A stretch of 35,898 nt of DNA from Gemmatimonadota bacterium. GTDB lineage: Bacteria > Gemmatimonadota > Gemmatimonadetes > Longimicrobiales > Gaopeijiaceae. This document shows positions 8,774-16,650 of the stretch, one piece after another. The notes below the pieces were generated by a model, which saw only the letters and a program-made list of their open reading frames with translations, did no database searches and had not been told where the DNA came from. The stretch is from assembly GCA_013043565.1 (NCBI GenBank), contig JABDNZ010000387.1:1-35898 (forward strand), written 5' to 3'. Position 1 is the first letter of the stretch. Every line of letters begins with the position of its first letter. The position numbers and the translations under genes are program-made.

Positions 8774-11700
8774 TCAGTTGAAGGGCTTGGCCCGTTCGAT
8801 CCACTTCTCCAGGTCCCGCTCTTTGGGATTCAGCGGGGTCCCAGGATGGATAATCTTCGCTGTACAGCGCTCCGCCGCCTGCACCAGCTCGGCGAAGGTC
8901 CCTGCCTTCGGATCCTTGATGTAGGCCTGCTTGTTCTCGTTATAGGCGAACATCTTCTTGTTCAGATTGGTGCACTCGTTACACGTCGTGCACCGGGCCG
9001 TCTCGATGTACGGCTCCATGACCAGGTCGTCGTCCTCGTCCTCATCCATGGCGGGGGCCGCAGCCGGAGCCGCTTCCGCCGGGGCAGCTGCCTCGGCAGG
9101 AGCCGGCGGTGCCGCCACGGCCGCCCCACCGCCATCCCCACTCAGAAGAGCCTTGGCTTCCTCCGTGAGGGTTACGGGCCGGAGACCCGGCGTGCTGGAG
9201 GCCCGCTTCAACACCTCGCCCACCGTGTCCTGCCCGCCTCGGGAGGAATTGATGAGCCCCTCGGCCATGCGCCGGGCAATTATCTGGGGATACGTAGTTT
9301 TCAGCTCGGCGATCTTGGCCTCGTACTCGGTCCGAAGGGCCGCGACCTTGGCCTCGAAATCGTCCTCCAGCTCGTAGGCGATCTGGTCCCGAACCGACGG
9401 TGCCACCTTGTAGCCCGCCAATTCCCGGAGCTGGTCCCAGTGCAGGAGCCGGTCCTCGCCCAGGATGACCATCTCCATGGAACAAGCCACCCGGTCCAGA
9501 TGCCCGTCGCCCCCCAGGAAATTGATGTAAGGCGTCTTCCCGAGGCGGTCATCGAGGGGCATGTTCAAGAAATCGTGGAAGGGAATCTGGTCGTCGTTCC
9601 AGTTGTCCCGCCTGATCGTCTTGAAGTGCTTCTTGAAGCGGTTCTCCGTGGCCGCCCAATCCGCCACCGTCAGGGGTAACTCCAGAACCTGGGTACCCCC
9701 CTCCTCGTCGGTATAGGTGAGCTCGTAGGACGGCCAGTCCTCCTCGATTTCCGGATTCCCTTTCAAGTCGATGCACTCGGCCCAGCCCTTCCCGGCGGAC
9801 GGATCGTAGACCAGGAAGGGGAAGGCCCGGCACTCCAGGGCCAACCTGGCGGCGTGGGGGGACAGCTCGTCTGCCAGACCGTGCTCTACGGGACAGGGCG
9901 TGTAGAGGTTGAAGACCGCCGGCCCCTTGTAATGCAGGCCCTTGATGACCCCCTCCATCATGTGGGCCGGGGAAGCCTGAGAGGTCTGGAGTACGTAAGC
10001 CCCCCGGTGGGCCAGGGCGATGAGAGCCATCTCCTTTCGGGTCTCTTCCTTCCCGTGATGGGCTTTCCCATAGGCGCTCATGTCGGCCACCTGGCCGGTG
10101 AAGCCCGAGGTGCAGGCCTGTCCGCCGGTGTTGGAGTAGACCTGCGTGTCCAGGACCACCACTCGGATGGGTTTCCCGGAAGCCAGGAGACGGGAGACGT
10201 TCTGGAAGCCGATGTCCAGCATGGCTCCGTCCCCTCCCATGGCCAGGATGGGCGGACAGAGGTCGAACTCCTCCTCGGTGAACTTCTGCCAGTCGAATTC
10301 GACGACGGCCTGGTTGAATTCCGCCTCGTCGTATTCGTCGTTGAAGAGGAGCTCCGCTTTTCGGACGGCCATGAAGTTGTCCCCCATCTTCCTCATGTGC
10401 CCCTCGAAGATGCCGATGGCAATCGAGGGAGCGTCCTGGAAGAGGTGGTTGACCCAGGGGAAGGGATAGGGGTTGTAAGGGTAGGTGCTTCCCCAGACCG
10501 AGGAACAACCGGTGCTGTTGGTCATGGCCATGTGGGAACGGCCTCGACCACTGGGTCCTTCGGTGTACCGCCAGCGGAGCTCCTTCAGCTCTTTAACAGA
10601 TTTATTGAGAGTCTCGAAGAGTTCTTTGTCTTCGTCTTGAACCTTCAGGGTGGCATCGGCTCCGTCGGCCAGGCTCTGCAGATCGAACTCGACATCACCC
10701 AGGAGGAGGCCCTTTGCCTTCTCCTCAAGGCCTTCGACCAGCGTGTCGATCTTCTTGACGTAGGCCTCCACCCGGGGTTGCATGACCCCTTCGATGGTGG
10801 CGATGAGGAGGTGCACGGCCGTCTTCTCACCACAACCCATGCAAGCCCCGTCGCCTCCGGCCAGGATCTGATAGTTCCCCTTCTTGAGGAGTAGGGACGA
10901 CAGGATTCCGATTCCGTGCTCGAGGTCGCTGATGTTGATGTATCGGTCATCGGTGTCCGGGAGGCGTTCCCACATCTCCCAGTTCCGCCGGAGACGGTCC
11001 ACGATCTCTTCGTCCTGCTTCACCGTGATGAGGGCGTTCTCCGGACAGACCTCCACACAGATGTTGCACCCCTTGCAGGCTTCAGGATTCACCGTGATGG
11101 AGAGGAGACCTCCGGTTCCCTTCTCCGCGTTCTCCGGGAGATCGAAAAAGGGCGTGGTCTTGGCCAGGGGGAACTCGGCAAGCACCGAGTAGACGGCCGC
11201 AAACTGCTTGTCGACCTCGGCCCTGCGCTCGGCGTCCCAACCCAGCTTGTCCAGGATGTTCTGGTAAGCCTGGGAAAGGATGTCGGCGAAGTTATGGAAA
11301 GGCACGCCCTTCAGGAGCTTGTGAGCCTCCTTCGCCACGTTCTTGGAAATGGACATGAACTGGTCCAGGGAGTTCCCGTTCGTGGCCGTGAGGATGGCGG
11401 CATCCAGAATCTGCTCCGTGGTGTTCACCACCCCCGGGATGGCCGTATCGGGGCACTGGACCCAGCACTGGCTGCACCCGGTGCACTTCTCGGCGATAAA
11501 GTCCGGAACCTGGAAGCGGATATTGGTCATGTCCCGGACCACACTGGTGGAGGCCGGGATGGCGCTGATAGCGGCAAAGGGATCGGCGATGCCGTCCTCA
11601 CCTGTGGTGGCACAGAAGGCGCAGACCTGCTCCCAGAAGCGTCCCTGATTCCCGATTCCCCACTGCTGGCCCTCGGTGTCCAGGAGGCCTGGAATCGGAC

Positions 11701-13843
11701 CCACACCACCTTCGGCCCCTACGACTTCCTTCACCTCGGTGGCCACCGGAACCTCGAAGAGCTCGTCATAGCCCCTCTGGATCACCCGGAGGTTGTCTTG
11801 GACCACGGCGGCGCCCAGCTTCCCGAATTTCTTATTGAGCTGGCCCAGAATCCCCTCGAAGAGCTGCTCCTCGTCCAGACCCTCCTGGTCCATGAATCTG
11901 GAAGCCTTGAAGAAGGCGCCCATGAAGGCCGCACCCTGCATCCGATACCGAAGATCAGGATTCCCCGCCTCCTCGGCAGCGATTTTGAAGCCGTCCAACC
12001 CGAAGACCTTGATCTTCTTCTGGCGAATGGTCTCCTGCCCGCCGGCGGGGAAGGAGTCCCATAGCTCTTCGGGCGTCATATCGCTCTGGATGATGAGGGT
12101 ACCGCCTTCTTTGATGCCGGCCAGAGGGTCGGTGCTCTTGTAGACGTTCGGGTCCGGGCTCAGGACCGCATCCACGAACTGGAGCTCCCCGTTGAGCTGG
12201 ATCTTCCCGTGAGCAAGGGTGGCATAGAAGCTGGTGGGCTGCCCCTTCTTCTCTGATCCGTACTTGGGGTTGGCTTGAATCTGGAGGCCCGCCAGCTCGA
12301 AGGCGGTCATGGCCAGGTTCTTCCCGGTGGTAATGGCCCCCCACCCACCGATGGAGTGAATCCGAACGGAAATGGCACCCTCGGGCATGAGGTCCAGAAT
12401 GCCCGTGGATTCGAGGGTCAAGTCGCCCAGATGGGGATAGGCCTCCAGCAACTCCTCCTGCCAGAGCTGGAGCTTCGGATACTGGGTACCCTTCCTGACG
12501 AAGTCCAACCCCAGATAGAACATCCGCTGCCGCTTCCCGTCAGGGAACATGTTCTCCACCGCAGCGATGATGTCCCCGGGCTGCAGGTCCCGGCTCCCCA
12601 TGCCGAAGGACCCGGCGTAGAAGTCAGGGACCTCGTCAGGCCGGATCTCGGCCAAGCCGGGGTGGGGGATCTCGGGCCCGGAGGCGCGGAAGTTCTCGAC
12701 CCCCTTACCCATGGCGGCCCGAACCTCCCGAAGGAGAGGCGGGTCAACCGCCAGGGGCTGGTCCAGGCGCTCCAGGATGGTGACGCCCTTCTTCCCCTTC
12801 AGCATGGCAGTGATGAGGTCGGTGGGGAACGGGCGGAACATGGTGAGGTTCAGCACGCCCACCTTCAGACCCTGGGACCGGAGGTGGTCCGCAACGGCCT
12901 CGCAGTTGCACACCACCGACCCCTGCCCCATGAGAACGTACTCGGCATCTTCCAGGAGGTAACCCGTGGCCCTGTTGTAGCGCCGACCCGTGAGTTGGTA
13001 AAACTCCTCCATGGCCTGATCCGTGAGGTCGGCCACATGGTCGAAATAGAAGGGCCGCTGGGCCGCGACGCCCTGGGCATAGGAGTCCTGATTCTGGACA
13101 GTCCCGATCATGGCCGGGAAGTCCACATCATAGATCTCCGGGATTCGGCGGCGTTTTTCCCCGAAAACCATCCTTTGGGCCGGGGTTGGGGATTCGATGA
13201 TATCAGCCGGATCTCCCAGGTATTCCTTGATGAGCTCCCGCTCCGGAAGACGGATGGACTCGATGACATGGCTGGTGAGGAAGCCGTCCTGAGCCACAAC
13301 GGCTGGGTTCAGGGTGAGCTCCGCCGTCCGGTGCCCGATGAGATTCAGGTCTGCCACCTCTTGGACGTTCTTCCCGAAGAGCTGGAAGAACCCGGAGTCG
13401 TCAACGCAGTGGTAGTCGTCGTGACCCGCGTGGATGTTCAGCGCCTGCTTCGTCATGGCCCTGGCCGCGACGTTCAGCACATAGGTCAACCTCTTTCCGG
13501 CGGCCGCATAGAGGGACTCGTGCATATAGGCGATGCCCTGACCGCTGGAGAAGTTGGCAGCTCTCAAGCCCACCATACTCATCCCTGCCGTCACCGCAGC
13601 GGCAGCGTGCTCCCCTTCGGGCTCGAAGAAGATGAGCCTCCGACCGTTGGCGTTGGTGTATCCCGCCGCCATGGCCAGGGCCCAACCTTCACCCATCTGA
13701 GTTGACGGCGTGATGGGATAGGCACCCGCAGCCTCGCTGGCGTTGACCTCACACCAGACGACGGCCTCGCTGCCGTCCATGGCCTCGGGTCTTCCCGGGT
13801 ATTTAAACGACTGCTGTCCCTCGTTGCTCTTCGGGCTGGTCAT
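8774..13843 (-). CDS. nifJ: Giant fused pyruvate:ferredoxin (flavodoxin) oxidoreductase with C-terminal linker and ferredoxin-like domain
   Basis: YPITPSTQMGE, SFGMGSRDLQPGDIIA, CTGCSQCWVQCP, CKGCNICVEVCP, GDGACMGCGEKTAVHLL, GGDGAMLDIGFQNVSR, DTQVYSNTGGQ; ATG at 13843 overlaps rnfB stop; C-terminal CTTCNEC...AAERC. Confidence 0.93.
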   Translation of the reverse strand: MTSPKSNEGQQSFKYPGRPEAMDGSEAVVWCEVNASEAAGAYPITPSTQMGEGWALAMAAGYTNANGRRLIFFEPEGEHAAAAVTAGMSMVGLRAANFSSGQGIAYMHESLYAAAGKRLTYVLNVAARAMTKQALNIHAGHDDYHCVDDSGFFQLFGKNVQEVADLNLIGHRTAELTLNPAVVAQDGFLTSHVIESIRLPERELIKEYLGDPADIIESPTPAQRMVFGEKRRRIPEIYDVDFPAMIGTVQNQDSYAQGVAAQRPFYFDHVADLTDQAMEEFYQLTGRRYNRATGYLLEDAEYVLMGQGSVVCNCEAVADHLRSQGLKVGVLNLTMFRPFPTDLITAMLKGKKGVTILERLDQPLAVDPPLLREVRAAMGKGVENFRASGPEIPHPGLAEIRPDEVPDFYAGSFGMGSRDLQPGDIIAAVENMFPDGKRQRMFYLGLDFVRKGTQYPKLQLWQEELLEAYPHLGDLTLESTGILDLMPEGAISVRIHSIGGWGAITTGKNLAMTAFELAGLQIQANPKYGSEKKGQPTSFYATLAHGKIQLNGELQFVDAVLSPDPNVYKSTDPLAGIKEGGTLIIQSDMTPEELWDSFPAGGQETIRQKKIKVFGLDGFKIAAEEAGNPDLRYRMQGAAFMGAFFKASRFMDQEGLDEEQLFEGILGQLNKKFGKLGAAVVQDNLRVIQRGYDELFEVPVATEVKEVVGAEGGVGPIPGLLDTEGQQWGIGNQGRFWEQVCAFCATTGEDGIADPFAAISAIPASTSVVRDMTNIRFQVPDFIAEKCTGCSQCWVQCPDTAIPGVVNTTEQILDAAILTATNGNSLDQFMSISKNVAKEAHKLLKGVPFHNFADILSQAYQNILDKLGWDAERRAEVDKQFAAVYSVLAEFPLAKTTPFFDLPENAEKGTGGLLSITVNPEACKGCNICVEVCPENALITVKQDEEIVDRLRRNWEMWERLPDTDDRYINISDLEHGIGILSSLLLKKGNYQILAGGDGACMGCGEKTAVHLLIATIEGVMQPRVEAYVKKIDTLVEGLEEKAKGLLLGDVEFDLQSLADGADATLKVQDEDKELFETLNKSVKELKELRWRYTEGPSGRGRSHMAMTNSTGCSSVWGSTYPYNPYPFPWVNHLFQDAPSIAIGIFEGHMRKMGDNFMAVRKAELLFNDEYDEAEFNQAVVEFDWQKFTEEEFDLCPPILAMGGDGAMLDIGFQNVSRLLASGKPIRVVVLDTQVYSNTGGQACTSGFTGQVADMSAYGKAHHGKEETRKEMALIALAHRGAYVLQTSQASPAHMMEGVIKGLHYKGPAVFNLYTPCPVEHGLADELSPHAARLALECRAFPFLVYDPSAGKGWAECIDLKGNPEIEEDWPSYELTYTDEEGGTQVLELPLTVADWAATENRFKKHFKTIRRDNWNDDQIPFHDFLNMPLDDRLGKTPYINFLGGDGHLDRVACSMEMVILGEDRLLHWDQLRELAGYKVAPSVRDQIAYELEDDFEAKVAALRTEYEAKIAELKTTYPQIIARRMAEGLINSSRGGQDTVGEVLKRASSTPGLRPVTLTEEAKALLSGDGGGAAVAAPPAPAEAAAPAEAAPAAAPAMDEDEDDDLVMEPYIETARCTTCNECTNLNKKMFAYNENKQAYIKDPKAGTFAELVQAAERCTAKIIHPGTPLNPKERDLEKWIERAKPFN

Positions 13844-14691
13844 CCTGCTTCGCTCCCTACGAGTTCGCGTACAGGGGCAAACTGGGCCCCCTCCACCCAA
13901 ACGATTGCCCCCGTGGGGCACCGGGCAGTGGCTTCAGTGTTGGCCGTTCTAATGTTGGCGTAGTCGATGACGGCCAGACCGTTCTTGATCTCGATAAGGC
14001 CCGGGGCAGCATCTTGGACACACCGGGCACAGGCGGTACAGGCGACGGCACAGACTTCTTCTGCATCGTCGCCCTCTAGAAGGTTCTTGCACTGAACGAT
14101 GAGCTTGTCGGCCAGCGGCATTACAGTGAACAGATCCAGGGGACAGGCGTCTACACAGTCTCCACAGGACGTGCACAGATCGGGCTCCACCACCGGTAAC
14201 CCGAAAGGGTTCATGGTGATGGCCTCGAAATCACACGCCACGGCACAATCGGCCAGACTCACGCATCCCCACGTGCAGCCCTTCCCTCCCCCGGTCACTG
14301 CTACCGCAGCAGCACAGCTGTCCACACCGTGATAGCGTGCTTTGGATGTGGCTACATTCGTGCCGCCAGCGCAGAGGAGTCGGGCCACCAACTTGTTGGC
14401 CTCGCCGGCATCCACACCCAGGACCGCAGCAACATCGGCCCGGTCCTCCTCCCCCATGACAGTACAACCGGCGGGGGCAACCTCCCCCTTAACGGCTGCC
14501 TCTGCGAACGCTCGGCATCCCGCCAAACCGCATGCACCGCAGTTCGCACCGGGAAGAACTTCCTCCACGGCATCGATGCGGGGGTCCTCCCACACCTTCA
14601 GCTTCGCGTTGGCCAGGGCGATAAGGCCCCCGAAGGTGAGACCCACGCCGCCAAGGATGGCTACGGAAGTCAGAATCAGCGAAAAGTCCAT
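13840..14691 (-). CDS. rnfB: Electron transport complex subunit RnfB (ferredoxin-rich)
   Basis: N-terminal TM, LPGANCGACGLAGCRAFAEAAVKGEVAPAGC, CTWGCVSLADCAVACDFEAI, CTSCGDCVDACP, CTACARC. Confidence 0.95.
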   Translation of the reverse strand: MDFSLILTSVAILGGVGLTFGGLIALANAKLKVWEDPRIDAVEEVLPGANCGACGLAGCRAFAEAAVKGEVAPAGCTVMGEEDRADVAAVLGVDAGEANKLVARLLCAGGTNVATSKARYHGVDSCAAAVAVTGGGKGCTWGCVSLADCAVACDFEAITMNPFGLPVVEPDLCTSCGDCVDACPLDLFTVMPLADKLIVQCKNLLEGDDAEEVCAVACTACARCVQDAAPGLIEIKNGLAVIDYANIRTANTEATARCPTGAIVWVEGAQFAPVRELVGSEAG

Positions 14692-14714
14692 TCCGTCCCT
14701 ATACCCTGCTCAGC

Positions 14715-15710
14715 TCAAACGCCGGATTGATGGATGAGCCACGAGGCCAACTGCCCCGCATCGTCCATCTCGGGAACGCCCAAGCCCGCATCCACGGATG
14801 CAGTCTCCACGGCTCCAACGCTGGCCGTGAGGGAAGCGAGTTGCCCGAGCTCTTCCGCTTGGTGAAACGCCGAGATCGAACCCAAGGCCCGTTTCGGTGC
14901 CTTCTCGGGAAGGTGGCTCACGGTCAGACGCTGATCGAGGGACCTGCCCTCGCCGGGAATGTGCATGAACTTGGCACACCCCTCCGGCATCACCGCTGCG
15001 ATTCCAGGCCCGTCCACGGCACCCAGCACCGATAGCTCCGCTGGATCGTCGGTCTGGATCACCGCGACCCCCGGGGTGATCAGCCTGACCAACGGTGCCG
15101 GGGCCGCAGGACCGTTCACCACCAAAACGATCTTCTGGCCGCCCTCAAGGAGCTCGGCCAACGATGCCGGCCGCAGATCCTGGCCCTCCACCTCGATGAC
15201 CAGGGGCGGAGCCCAAACCCGTTCGGCGCTGTTCCACTTGTTCGGGGGGAACCGTTCCAGGCAGTCCTCCACTCCCTCCGGATGAGCCAGATCGTGCAGG
15301 GCCCATTCCACGCTGCGGGCGGCGCCGAAGGCGCTCCCGGCCTTCCCAAGAGCGGTAAAGACGGCCCCCCTGAGGTAGCCGTCCAGGGGAACCTTGGCGG
15401 TGAAGAGATCGTCACCGGCCTTTTTCAGCTCCGTGAGGGTCTGGTACGCCGCCAGGATCTCGGCCCGCTTGTCCGGGTCCAGCTTTTTGTTGGCACCGAC
15501 AAAGGGTGCAAGGCGGTCGAGGTCGATTCTCCCCGCGGCGAAGGGGCCCAGTTCGTGAGCCAATCGCGCCTGAGGGTCCTCATCGCCACCCTGCCCCCGC
15601 TCGAGGATCCCGCGAACCTCCTCAGCGGACATGGCCACCGAGGAAGTAAAGGATTCCTTCGCATCGACGAGGGCCTCTAGGGCCTGGACAATCCGTTCGT
15701 CAGACGGCAT
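14715..15710 (-). CDS. Uncharacterised soluble protein embedded in the KGOR-PFOR-Rnf operon
   Basis: 331 aa ORF overlapping korB by 11 nt and ending 23 nt before rnfB; no FeS motif, TM segment or recognised family. Confidence 0.8.
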   Translation of the reverse strand: MPSDERIVQALEALVDAKESFTSSVAMSAEEVRGILERGQGGDEDPQARLAHELGPFAAGRIDLDRLAPFVGANKKLDPDKRAEILAAYQTLTELKKAGDDLFTAKVPLDGYLRGAVFTALGKAGSAFGAARSVEWALHDLAHPEGVEDCLERFPPNKWNSAERVWAPPLVIEVEGQDLRPASLAELLEGGQKIVLVVNGPAAPAPLVRLITPGVAVIQTDDPAELSVLGAVDGPGIAAVMPEGCAKFMHIPGEGRSLDQRLTVSHLPEKAPKRALGSISAFHQAEELGQLASLTASVGAVETASVDAGLGVPEMDDAGQLASWLIHQSGV

Positions 15711-16650
15711 AGCGGTCGAACTCCTCTTCCAGGACGCTCAGCTTCTCGTCGGCCGTCAGGGTCGGCAGAGCCCGAGTCTCCTCGTACCGGGGCCGGGACT
15801 CATCCCGGAAAAAGACCCCAAGGCGGATCTTGGACTGATCCTCTGCGAACCGGCGGGCAGCGTCGATATCCGACGGGTCGTGATAGGTCCGAACGTCGTA
15901 AGCCCCTACCAGATCCTTGGCTTCGATTCCATCGGGGTGAACCAGCAACTCGATGGTCTCCGGGTCGGTGATGGCATCCTCGAAGAGCTTCGGCAGATAA
16001 GCAGGGCAGCGCTGGAGGACCCGCACAAAGGAAAACCCCTTGTGGTGGTAGGCCATTTTGATGGTGGCGTACAGATGAGCCGGCACCCACTCGGCGGTCT
16101 GGGCCACAAACGATGCGTTCGAGACCCCAAGCGTCGCCTCCAGGGGATTCATGGGAGGCAACCAGCTCCCCTGGGGCTGGGTGTTGCTCTTGGTCCCCTG
16201 AGGAGTGGTGGGCGACGTCTGCATCTTGGTCAGACCGTAGATGTTGTTGTCCAGAAGTAGGGCAGTGATGTCCACGTTGTAGCGAATGGCATGAATCCAA
16301 TGGCCGGCCCCGATGGACACACAGTCCCCGTCACCCATGACCGTGAAGACCTCCAGGTCGGGCCTGTGAAGCTTGATTCCCGTAGACACGGGCAGTGCCC
16401 GGCCGTGGATTCCGTGGAATCCGTAGGTCTTCATGTAATGGGGGAACCGGCTGGAGCACCCGATTCCCGAGACGAACACCGTGTCTTCGGGTTTGAGCTG
16501 CTCCTCCGTCAAGAGGCGCTGGACGGCAGTAAGAACCGAGTGGTCCCCGCATCCGGGACACCATCTAGCCAAGGCAGCCTCATAGTCGCCCATGCTGAAT
16601 TGGCGGTCATCCTCCTCGGCGAGATGGAGGAGAGAACAAGCGCTGCTCAC
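15700..16650 (-). CDS. korB: 2-oxoacid (2-oxoglutarate-type):ferredoxin oxidoreductase beta subunit
   Basis: ARWCPGCGDHSVLTAVQ, GIGCSSRFPHYMKTYGFHGIHGRALPVSTGIK, MGDGDCVSIGAGH, NNIYGLTKMQTSPT; GTG start at 16650 in a GTGA overlap with korA. Confidence 0.93.
   Translation of the reverse strand: MSSACSLLHLAEEDDRQFSMGDYEAALARWCPGCGDHSVLTAVQRLLTEEQLKPEDTVFVSGIGCSSRFPHYMKTYGFHGIHGRALPVSTGIKLHRPDLEVFTVMGDGDCVSIGAGHWIHAIRYNVDITALLLDNNIYGLTKMQTSPTTPQGTKSNTQPQGSWLPPMNPLEATLGVSNASFVAQTAEWVPAHLYATIKMAYHHKGFSFVRVLQRCPAYLPKLFEDAITDPETIELLVHPDGIEAKDLVGAYDVRTYHDPSDIDAARRFAEDQSKIRLGVFFRDESRPRYEETRALPTLTADEKLSVLEEEFDRYAV

Noticed and set aside
12275-13705. 476 aa plus-strand ORF antisense to PFOR (also 10916-12064, 8846-9679)
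   Set aside because: High-GC shadow ORFs opposite a clearly conserved coding frame; His/Gly/Arg-rich composition with no recognisable motif
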